Positions 33,569-41,376 of a stretch of 64,000 bases of DNA are shown piece by piece (within the stretch, counting starts at the first letter, position 1; each line of letters begins with the position of its first letter). The DNA is from an uncultured Lachnospiraceae bacterium (GTDB lineage Bacteria; Bacillota; Clostridia; Lachnospirales; Lachnospiraceae): positions 144,088 to 208,087 of the forward strand of contig CANQYY010000002.1 in the NCBI GenBank assembly GCA_947628225.1, given 5' to 3'. Both the position numbers and the translations under genes were made by a program. The notes under the pieces are model-generated. The model worked only from the letters and a program-made list of their open reading frames with translations. It was not told the origin of the DNA and made no database searches.

Positions 33569-34582
33569 TTATCCTTCCGGCTGGCGGGCAGGATAGGGAT
33601 AACAGCTGCCGCGCTTGACGATCCGGCACGGAAATTCAATGCGCATGGTTTCCCTGTGCTTCTTTTCCATACGGTCTAAAAGCAGCAGGACCGCCATATG
33701 CGCCATTTCCCTGCGGGGAATATTAATCGTTGTAAGATAAGGGGGAACGGACTGGCTTTCCTCTATATTATCGATAGAAATAACAGAGATGTTTCTTTTT
33801 ATCTCTTTCTTTTTTTCTTCTAATATCTCCAAAATGCGGATGGCAGAAATATCATTCGCGCAAAAGACTGCCGAAAAATCCGTTGTCTGTCCCATTAGCT
33901 CGCAAAAGGCAGTATCAGCGGATTCCTTTGTCTGGTCTGTCTGTTTAATCCATTTATAGTTAATCGGAAAATCATGGCGAATCAGGGAATTGCAGTAACC
34001 GATATATCTGCTTTCATAAGAGCAGTCGCCGATATAAGCAATATTTCTGTGCCCGAGGGAAATAAGATGTTCCATGGCAAGTTCGGCCGCCTTTTTCCCA
34101 TCGCATAGTATTTCGTCTACATTAAAATTCGTACTATTTCGCGAGATGGCGGCTACATTACAGTTAGCCGCCGTGATCTGTCCCAAAAGTTTATGAGAGC
34201 AGCGTCCCAGTATAAGAACTCCATGGGATTCTGATATGTCGCGGGGGAGAAAATCTTCCGCATAGACGACATGGTCAATTTTAATATTGTTTTCAAACAG
34301 GGATATTTCAAGTTCCCGGAACAATTCAGAAAAGAACGGGTCCGTATCCAGTGTCTTGATGCGCGCCAGAACAATGCTGACGTGATATTTTACCGGCGCC
34401 GCATGCGAGGCGGCTCTCAGCTTTCTGGCATTTTCATTCGGATGATATCCGATTTCCCTCGCCGCCTCAAATATTTTGTCCCGGACTTCTTTCGAGGCGC
34501 AGGTGGCAGATACATTGTTTAAAACCCTGGATACCGTGGAAGGAGATACCCCTGTCATTTCCGCTATCTTTTTTAAGGACAT
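33569..34582 (-). CDS. LacI-family transcriptional regulator
   Basis: 337 residues from the ATG at 34582 (GGAGGCGGG upstream). The N-terminal HTH (SLKKIAEMTGVSPSTVSRVLNN) is followed by a hinge helix and a periplasmic-binding-protein-like sensor domain. It is divergent from the sulfate transport operon, and near-identical palindromes lie in front of both genes. LacI regulators usually answer to sugars or nucleosides; the effector here could be a sulfur compound, or sulfate uptake may be tied to a sulfonated or sulfated sugar. That is inference. Confidence 0.92.
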   Translation of the reverse strand: MSLKKIAEMTGVSPSTVSRVLNNVSATCASKEVRDKIFEAAREIGYHPNENARKLRAASHAAPVKYHVSIVLARIKTLDTDPFFSELFRELEISLFENNIKIDHVVYAEDFLPRDISESHGVLILGRCSHKLLGQITAANCNVAAISRNSTNFNVDEILCDGKKAAELAMEHLISLGHRNIAYIGDCSYESRYIGYCNSLIRHDFPINYKWIKQTDQTKESADTAFCELMGQTTDFSAVFCANDISAIRILEILEEKKKEIKRNISVISIDNIEESQSVPPYLTTINIPRREMAHMAVLLLLDRMEKKHRETMRIEFPCRIVKRGSCYPYPARQPEG

Positions 34583-34597
34583 ATTCCCGCCTCCTTT

Positions 34598-34613
34598 ACG
34601 CAAACGTTTGCAT
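34598..34613. promoter_or_regulatory. LacI-type operator O1 (regulator side)
   Basis: The palindrome ACGCAAACGTTTGCAT has the central CG and GCAAACGTTTGC core typical of LacI-family sites. It lies just upstream of the regulator's ribosome binding site and downstream of its promoter, so it would work as a roadblock and for autoregulation. Confidence 0.85.
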
Positions 34614-34683
34614 AAATTATGCAAATAACTGACTAAATTTTGCCAAAAATATAGAATATAGTACGGTTGTGCTTAATAATCGT

Positions 34684-34712
34684 ATTATATAGGATTTCCG
34701 GGAAAAAATCAA
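34684..34712 (-). promoter_or_regulatory. Sigma-A promoter of the LacI-type regulator
   Basis: Minus strand: TTGATT (34707-34712), a 17-base spacer and a perfect TATAAT (34684-34689). The rightward promoter for the sulfate operon in the same gap is not clear; the best candidate, TTGTGC-17-TAGGAT from 34667, is weak. Confidence 0.78.
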
Positions 34713-34724
34713 CAAAAAAGGAAT

Positions 34725-34740
34725 ACGCAATCGTTTGCGT
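34725..34740. promoter_or_regulatory. LacI-type operator O2 (sulfate operon side)
   Basis: ACGCAATCGTTTGCGT, the same core as O1 with one changed central base, directly abuts the AAAGGAGG ribosome binding site of the sulfate-binding protein gene. The centre-to-centre distance to O1 is 127 bases, close to twelve helical turns, which would suit repression by DNA looping. Confidence 0.85.
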
Positions 34741-34755
34741 AAAGGAGGAAAAAAT

Positions 34756-35811
34756 ATGACAAAAAGACATCTTATTCGCAGGGCGGCAGCCTGGCTGCTG
34801 TCAATGGGGTTAGCGGCGGGAGTATTGACCGGCTGCGGGGGAGAAGGAAACAGCGGCACAGCAAGTGGCAGCGCATCCGATGAAAAAATTACGCTGACAA
34901 ATGTTTCCTACGACCCAACGAGGGAATTCTATGAAGCCTATAATAAGTTATTTACCAAATATTACAAGGAAAAAACGGGTCAGGAGATTGAGATTATACA
35001 ATCTCATGGAGGCTCCGGCTCGCAGGCGCGTTCCGTGATTGAAGGAAATGATGCGGATGTGGTAACATTGGCGCTGGCGCATGATATTACCTCCGTGGAG
35101 CAGGCGGGTATGATTGAGCCCGGCTGGATAAATGAATTTTCGGGAAACAGCTCCCCCTATACCTCAACGATTGTATTTTTAGTACGCAGCGGAAATGAAA
35201 AGGGGATCCGGGACTGGAATGATTTAATAAAAGAAGGGGTGGAAGTGATTACTCCCGATCCGAAATCCTCCGGAGGAGCTTGTTGGAATTTCCTTGCCGC
35301 ATGGAATTATGCCAAAAAAAGTTTTAATGGAAATCAGGAACAAATGAAAGATTTTGTGGCAAAACTCTACCATAATGTGACGGTTATGGATTCGGGCGCC
35401 AGAGGGGCGACGACGACCTTTGTGGAAAATGGACAGGGGGATGTATTGATTGCGTGGGAGAATGAAGCCCTGTTAGCGATGAAGGAATTTCCCGGCCAAT
35501 ACGAGCTGGTAACGCCAAGCGTCAGTATTCTTGCGGAGCCTTCCGTGGCGATCGTAGATGAAAACGTGGAGAAAAACGGTACGCAGCAGGCGGCAAAAGA
35601 TTATCTGGAATATCTTTACACGGAGGAGGCGCAGAGGGTAATCGGCAAATATTATTACCGCCCTTCTAATAAAAAAATCCTGAATGAGTTTAAGGATACC
35701 TTTGATTTATCCGTCGAGCTCTGTACGATACAGGATTTTGGCGGCTGGGATCAGGCCTATGCGGACTTCTTTGCCGATGATGCGATTTTTGATGAAATTT
35801 ATACAAAATAG
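34756..35811 (+). CDS. Sulfate ABC transporter substrate-binding lipoprotein
   Basis: 351 residues from the ATG at 34756. A basic start and hydrophobic stretch end in the lipobox LTGC (signal peptidase II site), followed by a Gly/Ser linker. The mature part matches sulfate/thiosulfate-binding proteins: VSYDPTREFYEAYN, QSHGGSGSQARSV, DVVTLALAHDI, PDPKSSGGACWNFLAAW and the GARGATTTF segment. First gene of the transport operon. Confidence 0.93.
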   Translation: MTKRHLIRRAAAWLLSMGLAAGVLTGCGGEGNSGTASGSASDEKITLTNVSYDPTREFYEAYNKLFTKYYKEKTGQEIEIIQSHGGSGSQARSVIEGNDADVVTLALAHDITSVEQAGMIEPGWINEFSGNSSPYTSTIVFLVRSGNEKGIRDWNDLIKEGVEVITPDPKSSGGACWNFLAAWNYAKKSFNGNQEQMKDFVAKLYHNVTVMDSGARGATTTFVENGQGDVLIAWENEALLAMKEFPGQYELVTPSVSILAEPSVAIVDENVEKNGTQQAAKDYLEYLYTEEAQRVIGKYYYRPSNKKILNEFKDTFDLSVELCTIQDFGGWDQAYADFFADDAIFDEIYTK

Positions 35812-35821
35812 GAGGATACCA

Positions 35822-36670
35822 TTGAATAAGGAAAAGGTAAAAAGAAAACGCTCCATTATTCCGGGTTTTGGCATGACGATGGGAATTACCGTTACGATGT
35901 TTTCCCTTCTGATTCTTATTCCGTTAGCATCGGTAATGGCATATTGCTTCCGGCTGTCGTGGCAGGAGTTTACTGATTTGATGACAAGGCCGAACGTGGT
36001 GCAATCTTTTGCTGTCAGTATAGGCTGCGCTTTCTTTGCCGCTATTATAAACGGTGTTTTTGGAGTGATTCTTGCCTGGGTGCTGGTAAGGTATGATTTC
36101 CCCGGAAAACGTCTGATGGATGGGCTGATCGAACTTCCCTTTGCCCTTCCCACGGCGGTGGCGGGCATTACATTGACCAAACTGTATTCGGAAAATGGTT
36201 TTTTGGGGAAACTGCTGGAAAAAGCGGGCATAGAGGCGGCTTATACAAAAACCGGCATCGTAATTGCCATGGTATTTGTCGGTATTCCCTTTGTAGTAAG
36301 GGCTATCCAGCCTGTTCTGGAAAAGCTGCCGGCAAGCCATGAGGAAGCCTCCCATATGCTGGGCGCTTCCCGATTTACCACCTTCCGGCGAGTTATTTTC
36401 CCGGAAATCCGGCCGGCTCTGCTGACCGGATTTGGTCTGGCATTTGCCAGAGGAATCGGGGAATATGGAAGCGTTATTTATATATCCGGCAACAGTGAAA
36501 AAAATGGGACTCAGGTAGTGTCCTATATTATCATGCAGAAACTGAATTCCGGTAATGTAGATTACGAAGGGGCTGCGGCGATTGCTTTAGTATTATTGGT
36601 CATTTCTTTTTTGATGTTGTTTATCATTAATATAATACAGCATACCGCCAGCCGCAGAACCAATATATAA
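35822..36670 (+). CDS. cysT: Sulfate ABC transporter permease CysT (CysU)
   Basis: 282 residues from a TTG at 35822, chosen because AGGAGG (35810-35815) is six bases upstream and longer readings would run back into the binding-protein gene. About six membrane helices, and the EAA-type cytoplasmic loop EEASHMLGASRFTTFRRVIFPEIRPAL that docks on the ATPase. ELPFALPTAVAGI is characteristic of CysT. Confidence 0.93.
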   Translation: MNKEKVKRKRSIIPGFGMTMGITVTMFSLLILIPLASVMAYCFRLSWQEFTDLMTRPNVVQSFAVSIGCAFFAAIINGVFGVILAWVLVRYDFPGKRLMDGLIELPFALPTAVAGITLTKLYSENGFLGKLLEKAGIEAAYTKTGIVIAMVFVGIPFVVRAIQPVLEKLPASHEEASHMLGASRFTTFRRVIFPEIRPALLTGFGLAFARGIGEYGSVIYISGNSEKNGTQVVSYIIMQKLNSGNVDYEGAAAIALVLLVISFLMLFIINIIQHTASRRTNI

Positions 36671-36696
36671 ACATAAAATGTCAGGATGGAGATTGT

Positions 36697-37542
36697 ATGA
36701 AAAAGAATGGAGAAAAAATAGTAAAATGGGTGCTGATCGGGATTAGTATCCTTTTTCTTCTGGTTATGCTGATACTGCCTCTGTTTGAGGTAATTGTCAG
36801 AGCCCTGCAGGACGGATGGAGGTCGTATGGCAGGGCGATCATGGCGAAGAATACACTTTCGGCTCTACAGGTCACGCTTATCGCCACTATAATTGCCCTG
36901 ACAGTAAACACGCTGTTTGGGCTGACGGCGGCATGGCTGATAACAAAATTTGATTTTCGGGGAAAGAATGTGCTGTCTACCCTCATTGACATTCCCTTTT
37001 CTATTTCCCCGGTAATTGCGGGATTGGCGTATATTATGACTTTCGGAAGAACCGGCTGGGCGACGCCGCTGATAGAAAAAATCAATGACGCATTTGGCAC
37101 GGATATTTCTCTGGTATTTTCGGTGCCCGGCGTTGTCCTTGCCACGATTTTTGTGACCTTTCCTTTTATATCCAGAGAGATCATCCCGATCCTGCATACG
37201 CAGGGAAGGGAAGAGGAGGAAGCAGCCTCCATGATGGGGGCGGGGGGCGTCACCATTTTCAGAAAGATTACTTTTCCGCATATAAAATGGGGGCTTCTAT
37301 ATGGCATGATTTTGTGTACCGCGCGGGCGTTTGGCGAGTTTGGAGCGGTCTATGCGGTATCCAAGGCAAGAGGAAAAACGTTTACCCTTCCGTTAGAGAT
37401 TGATGCGCTGTATATGGCGGGAAGTTCCGATTCCATTACGCAGGCATTTGCCGTATCCTCTCTTTTGGTAGGAATGGCAGTGGTAGTATTAATTCTTAAA
37501 AATATAGTGGAATATCATGGCAGGAAAAAAGGTGTCAGATAA
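36697..37542 (+). CDS. cysW: Sulfate ABC transporter permease CysW
   Basis: 281 residues, about six membrane helices. DIPFSISPVIAGLAY is the CysW counterpart of the CysT motif, and the EAA loop is EEEAASMMGAGGVTIFRKITFPHIKWGL. It pairs with CysT as the membrane channel of the sulfate importer. 26 bases downstream of cysT. Confidence 0.93.
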   Translation: MKKNGEKIVKWVLIGISILFLLVMLILPLFEVIVRALQDGWRSYGRAIMAKNTLSALQVTLIATIIALTVNTLFGLTAAWLITKFDFRGKNVLSTLIDIPFSISPVIAGLAYIMTFGRTGWATPLIEKINDAFGTDISLVFSVPGVVLATIFVTFPFISREIIPILHTQGREEEEAASMMGAGGVTIFRKITFPHIKWGLLYGMILCTARAFGEFGAVYAVSKARGKTFTLPLEIDALYMAGSSDSITQAFAVSSLLVGMAVVVLILKNIVEYHGRKKGVR

Positions 37543-37557
37543 TTTTGGAGGGCTACT

Positions 37558-38625
37558 ATGTATGTAGAGATGAAAAACATTGACAAGAAATTTGGAAACT
37601 ATGAGGCGGCAAAAAATATTAATTTCGGAATAGAACAGGGAAAGCTGGTGGCGCTGCTGGGGCCGAGCGGAAGCGGGAAGACAACCATACTGCGGATACT
37701 GGCAGGGCTCGAAAAGCAGGATAGCGGCGACGTAATCATTGAGGGCAGGGTTGTGAACAATGTCCCGGCAAGTGAGAGGGGAATTGGCTTTGTATTTCAA
37801 AACTATGCCCTGTTCCGGTATATGACGGTATATGATAACATCGCCTTTGGGCTGGAGGTTCAAAAGGCAGATAAAAAGAAAATACGGGAAAGGGTATCGG
37901 AGCTTATCACTCTCATCGGGCTGGAGGGGCTGGAAAAAAGGTATCCGAACCAATTATCCGGCGGACAGCGCCAAAGAGTGGCGTTTGCCAGAGCCATAGC
38001 GCCGAATCCGCAGCTTCTGCTGCTGGATGAACCGTTTGCCGCCATTGATGCAAAGGTGCGCAAAGAATTGCGGGGATGGCTGAAGGAAACCATCCGGAAG
38101 GTGGGGATCACAAGTATTTTCGTCACGCACGACCAGGATGAGGCAGTGGAGGTCGCCGATGATATTCTTATTATCAACGAGGGCAATCTGGAGCAGAAGG
38201 GGACTCCGAGTGAAATATATAAACATCCCCGGACTCCTTTTGTGGCGCAGTTTATCGGCAACTCGGTCATACTGGAAGGCTTACATGGTTTTAAAGGCTT
38301 TGAAAAGATTGACAAAGGGAAAAAAATTATTGTACGGCCGGAATTTGTCGAGGCATTTAAAAGTGATAATAAAAAGTTTAAAGATTTGATAGAAGCATCC
38401 GAGGAAGGCGTCATTGAAAAAATCGAGTTTCGCGGGAGCTATTTAGAACTTACTCTCCGGGTGAACGGGGTTTTACTGATAACAAACCGTTCGCTGGAAA
38501 GACGCGAGGTTTCCGTGGGAGAAAAAATGCGCGTGCTGCTGCACCGCATTTATATGCTGGATGAGGAAGAGGCAAAAATTCAGAAAAACCGGCTGCTCCA
38601 GGATGTTGATATTGAAATGCTGTGA
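37558..38625 (+). CDS. cysA: Sulfate ABC transporter ATP-binding protein CysA
   Basis: 355 residues. Nucleotide-binding domain with Walker A GPSGSGKTT, the Q-loop FQNYALF, signature LSGGQRQRVAFARA, Walker B LLLLDEPFAAID and the H-loop THDQDEA. The C-terminal third is the TOBE-like regulatory domain of this family. It completes a full importer (binding protein, two permeases, ATPase). Confidence 0.95.
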   Translation: MYVEMKNIDKKFGNYEAAKNINFGIEQGKLVALLGPSGSGKTTILRILAGLEKQDSGDVIIEGRVVNNVPASERGIGFVFQNYALFRYMTVYDNIAFGLEVQKADKKKIRERVSELITLIGLEGLEKRYPNQLSGGQRQRVAFARAIAPNPQLLLLDEPFAAIDAKVRKELRGWLKETIRKVGITSIFVTHDQDEAVEVADDILIINEGNLEQKGTPSEIYKHPRTPFVAQFIGNSVILEGLHGFKGFEKIDKGKKIIVRPEFVEAFKSDNKKFKDLIEASEEGVIEKIEFRGSYLELTLRVNGVLLITNRSLERREVSVGEKMRVLLHRIYMLDEEEAKIQKNRLLQDVDIEML

Positions 38626-38658
38626 CAAAAATAAGTAAAAAATACGAGGAGGTTGGGA

Positions 38659-39417
38659 ATGAAACTAATATCGTGGAATGTGAATGGACTTCGCGCCTGT
38701 GTCGGTAAAAACTTTATGGAATTTTTCAGGGAGGCAGACGCCGATATTTTCTGCGTGCAGGAAACGAAGCTGCAGGAGGGACAGATTGATCTGGATCTGC
38801 CCGGGTATTACCAATATTGGAATTATGCAGAAAAAAAAGGGTATTCCGGCACCGCTGTTTTTACTAAGCAGGAGCCGCTTTCTGTCACATACGGCATGAA
38901 CCTTCCCGAGCATGACCGGGAAGGAAGGGTCATTACCCTGGAGTACCCGCAAACCTATGTAGTAACCGTTTATACTCCGAATTCCCAAAATGAATTAAAA
39001 CGCCTTGCCTACCGGATGGAATGGGAGGATGCTTTCCGGCAGTATGTTGGTAAGCTGGCGGAGAAAAAAGGGGTCATTGTCTGCGGCGATATGAACGTAG
39101 CGCATCAGGAGATCGACTTGAAAAATCCGAAGACAAACCGGAAAAATGCCGGGTTTACGGATGAGGAACGGGAGAAGATGACCGCTCTTTTAAACAGCGG
39201 TTTTACAGACAGCTACCGAACCTTTTTCCCCGATAAGGAGGGGGTGTACAGCTGGTGGTCGTACCGTTTCCGCGCGCGGGAGAAAAATGCCGGATGGCGG
39301 ATTGATTATTTTCTGGTATCCGACAGCATAAAAGACAGGATGACAAAGGCGCATATCCACACGGATGTCTATGGTTCCGATCACTGTCCGGTAGAACTGG
39401 AGATTTCTCTTTCCTAA
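38659..39417 (+). CDS. Exodeoxyribonuclease III / AP endonuclease
   Basis: 252 residues from the ATG at 38659, six bases after GAGGAGG. EEP-fold nuclease with SWNVNGLRA, QETKLQ, VYTPNS, CGDMNVAH and the terminal GSDHCPV, all catalytic residues present. It cuts DNA at abasic sites and degrades 3' ends in base excision repair. ExoA-type enzymes also act in spore DNA repair, which agrees with the sporulation gene next door. Confidence 0.94.
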   Translation: MKLISWNVNGLRACVGKNFMEFFREADADIFCVQETKLQEGQIDLDLPGYYQYWNYAEKKGYSGTAVFTKQEPLSVTYGMNLPEHDREGRVITLEYPQTYVVTVYTPNSQNELKRLAYRMEWEDAFRQYVGKLAEKKGVIVCGDMNVAHQEIDLKNPKTNRKNAGFTDEEREKMTALLNSGFTDSYRTFFPDKEGVYSWWSYRFRAREKNAGWRIDYFLVSDSIKDRMTKAHIHTDVYGSDHCPVELEISLS

Positions 39418-39441
39418 CGGATTTCGCTTCTTATCCGGAGA

Positions 39442-39468
39442 ACAAAAACAAAAAAACGGCATATAGTA
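39442..39468 (+). promoter_or_regulatory. Sigma-K-like promoter upstream of dpaA
   Basis: AC (39442-39443) within AACA, a 16-base spacer, then CATATAGTA (39460-39468), which fits the sigma-K consensus AC-16-CATAnnnTA. Sigma-K drives late mother-cell sporulation genes, including the dipicolinate synthase genes in Bacillus. Confidence 0.7.
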
Positions 39469-39489
39469 TAGTAGAAGGGGGATTTTGCC

Positions 39490-40266
39490 ATGAACCATTA
39501 TCATTTTCTTGTATTGGGAACCGAGGCAAGGCAGCAGTATTTAGCAGAACTTTTACAAAAGGAAGGCCACGAGGTAATGCTGGCAGCGGAGTATCAGCCC
39601 GGATACCACGATGCCGTACTTTTTCCGGTGACGCAGACGGCAAGGTATCTGGCGGAAAATGCGGCAAATCTGCAGAAAGGACAGGTCGTATACGGCTGCA
39701 ACTTTCCGGCTCCGCTGGTGGCGGAGTGTGAAGCCAGAGGGATTCGTTTTGTGGATTATATGAAGGTGGAGGGAGTGGCGAGCCAAAATGCGGTAGCCAC
39801 CGCAGAAGGAGCTATTGCAGAGGCCTTACAGGAGGGAAATATCAGCATCCATGGCAGCCGTATTCTGGTGGTTGGATACGGTAGGTGCGGAGAGGTGCTT
39901 GCGGAAAAGCTGATTTCTCTAAAGGGACAGGTAACTGTGGTGGATAGAACAGGCGAAAAACGTGCTCGCGCCTGTACCTATGGTTGTCAGGCAGTTTCCT
40001 TTGACGCCGTTGACGAAAGGCTGGGAGAGTTTGATTTTATTTTTAATACCGTGCCGGCGCTGGTACTGACCAGACAGCGGTTACAGCAGGTAAAAAAGGA
40101 GGTCGTCATTATTGATATCGCCTCCAGACCCGGTGGGGCAGATTACGAATTTTGTCGAAGAAATGAAATAAATGCAAAATTATGTCTGGGACTTCCCGGA
40201 AAATATGCACCAAAATCCGCCGCTAAAATATTATTAGAAGTAATAGGAAACTATATTAAAATCTGA
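39490..40266 (+). CDS. dpaA: Dipicolinate synthase subunit A
   Basis: 258 residues. An N-terminal domain (1-120) is followed by a Rossmann fold with VVGYGRCGEVLAEKL and ends in LGLPGKYAPKSAAKILLEVI, which is characteristic of SpoVFA/DpsA. With subunit B it oxidises dihydrodipicolinate to dipicolinic acid, the main core solute of spores. A sigma-K-like promoter and AGAAGGGGG lie upstream. Subunit B usually follows immediately, but here the DNA turns into prophage right after the stop codon. The C-terminus looks complete. Confidence 0.88.
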   Translation: MNHYHFLVLGTEARQQYLAELLQKEGHEVMLAAEYQPGYHDAVLFPVTQTARYLAENAANLQKGQVVYGCNFPAPLVAECEARGIRFVDYMKVEGVASQNAVATAEGAIAEALQEGNISIHGSRILVVGYGRCGEVLAEKLISLKGQVTVVDRTGEKRARACTYGCQAVSFDAVDERLGEFDFIFNTVPALVLTRQRLQQVKKEVVIIDIASRPGGADYEFCRRNEINAKLCLGLPGKYAPKSAAKILLEVIGNYIKI

Positions 40267-40574
40267 CACATGTATAAAATGACACAAAATCGTTGAAAAT
40301 AACGTAAAATGGTACATTTCAGGTTTTTTTCAGGCGAAAAAACTTCACATAAGTTTTTATAAGTTCTTATAATTTCATTTTTTAGTGGCGTAAAATTGGC
40401 GTAAACATATGCAAAAAGAATAGAGCCTTGATACATATTTTTTGACAGTGCGGGAGTGCTGTTTTTTTAGTGTGGATTGCGCCGGCGCTGTGCAAAATGC
40501 CCAAAATGCAAATTTATAATTTTTTTGCATTAAATGTTGACTTTTATCTTTTTTCAATTTTTTTTGAATTTGTG
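40267..40574. other. AT-rich gap between dpaA and the first prophage ORF
   Basis: No gene. Visible are a short AAAAACTT/AAGTTTTT hairpin followed by T-rich DNA (40338-40358, a possible dpaA terminator), the direct repeat ATAAGTT at 40349 and 40359, and TGGCGTAAA repeated twice near 40385-40400, which would fit integrase arm or att-type DNA but is unproven. One copy of the GC palindrome is at 40479. Confidence 0.5.
40479..40488. repeat. GCGCCGGCGC palindrome, copy 1
   Basis: An exact 10-bp GC palindrome in AT-rich intergenic prophage DNA, preceded by GGATT exactly as in copy 2. About 90 bases upstream of the promoter at 40575. Confidence 0.7.
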
Positions 40575-40603
40575 TTGACAAACAAAATAATACATGATAG
40601 TAT
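40575..40603 (+). promoter_or_regulatory. Sigma-A promoter for the left prophage ORFs
   Basis: TTGACA (40575-40580), a 17-base spacer and TAGTAT (40598-40603). An imperfect inverted repeat (TTTGTGTTGAC and GTAGACACAAA) brackets the promoter and may be an operator. Confidence 0.7.
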
Positions 40604-40639
40604 GTAGACACAAACAAAAAGAAAGAAGGGGGAATATAT

Positions 40640-40855
40640 ATGTATGGATTAAAGGATAGCAGAGGAAATATTATTGGTTGGGATTTGGAGACTGGAGAAC
40701 ACGGTGTTTTCACACACACAGCACAGCGGGCAGTATTTATGACAGAAGAAGAGGCATGGAATTATATGGACTTGCTGGAAAGGCTTGGTTGCAATGTAAG
40801 CGATATGACAACGGAAGAGATAGATTGCGGAAGGAGAGTTTGCAGTGGGAATTAG
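40640..40855 (+). CDS. Small prophage protein of unknown function
   Basis: 71 residues with GAAGGGGG before the ATG and a good promoter 37 bases upstream. An acidic, soluble protein with two cysteines. No recognised domain. It overlaps the next gene by 11 bases, suggesting a coupled pair with the ribbon-helix-helix protein. Confidence 0.65.
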   Translation: MYGLKDSRGNIIGWDLETGEHGVFTHTAQRAVFMTEEEAWNYMDLLERLGCNVSDMTTEEIDCGRRVCSGN

Positions 40856-41042
40856 GAAAGGCACAAAGCTGACCGATACGCCAAAAGAAGTGAACTACCA
40901 CATAAGGGTTGACAAGGAGACGGACAGGAAAGCAAAGGAAGTATGCCAGAGAGAGGGCATATCAAAGTCCGAGGTTATCCGGCAGGGTATAGAACTGAAA
41001 TACAAGGGATTGGAGGGTAAATCAGAAACCGCTAGCAAATGA
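40845..41042 (+). CDS. Ribbon-helix-helix (CopG/Arc-like) DNA-binding protein
   Basis: 65 residues from a GTG after GGAAGGAGAG. The central VNYHIRVDKETDRKAKEVCQ... strand-helix followed by GISKSEVIRQGIEL is typical of ribbon-helix-helix repressors or antitoxins. It may autoregulate the small operon it belongs to. No toxin partner is obvious, unless the preceding 71-residue protein plays that part. Confidence 0.75.
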   Translation: MGIRKGTKLTDTPKEVNYHIRVDKETDRKAKEVCQREGISKSEVIRQGIELKYKGLEGKSETASK

Positions 41043-41307
41043 AGAACGAGAAAAATATAAATTAAATAAACTATATGAATAATAAAAGCATAAACCTTGG
41101 TTTTCCTTTGGTTTACTGCTTTTGTGTCCGATTCGGTTACATTATTGTACTAACAATAACGCACCGACCGGAAATCTGGACAGCGAGTCAGGGGAACAAA
41201 GAAAAAAGCATGAGGAATACAAGGAAATGCAGCAGCAGGAAAAAGCGTAAATGAATATATAAATAGCTTACTTGAAAAAGATTTGTAAAGATACAGCGAA
41301 ATTATAA
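41043..41307. other. Gap before the IS30 transposase: terminator and gene remnant
   Basis: AAAAGCATAAACC (41084-41096) pairs with GGTTTACTGCTTTT (41110-41123), a probable terminator for the ribbon-helix-helix operon. An open stretch ending TAA near 41249 (APTGNLDSESGEQRKK...) lacks a start and looks like the remnant of a truncated gene. No transposon inverted repeat could be recognised with confidence. Confidence 0.5.
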
Positions 41308-41355
41308 AATAAAACGCCGTAGGCTGCCAATATGGACAGCCTACGGCGTTTTATT
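41308..41355. terminator. 19-bp perfect hairpin upstream of the transposase
   Basis: Arms 41308-41326 and 41337-41355 are perfectly complementary (core ACGCCGTAGGCTG) around a 10-base loop, flanked by AATAAAA/TTTTATT, so it can terminate in both directions. It lies immediately before the transposase RBS and would shield the gene from outside transcription. Confidence 0.85.
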
Positions 41356-41376
41356 ATGAAAACAGGAGGGCATACC

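Noticed and set aside
34620..34756. SAM or other sulfur riboswitch before the sulfate operon
   Set aside because: The 130-base gap is filled by promoters and LacI operators, and no riboswitch-like multi-stem fold is visible.
36681..37307. Minus-strand open frame opposite cysW
   Set aside because: A shadow of a clear permease gene, with low-complexity serine/isoleucine-rich translation and no RBS.
40264..40290. Repeated ATGACACA next to the dpaA stop as an attachment core
   Set aside because: The other prophage end is not in the window, so a direct repeat here cannot be shown to be att.
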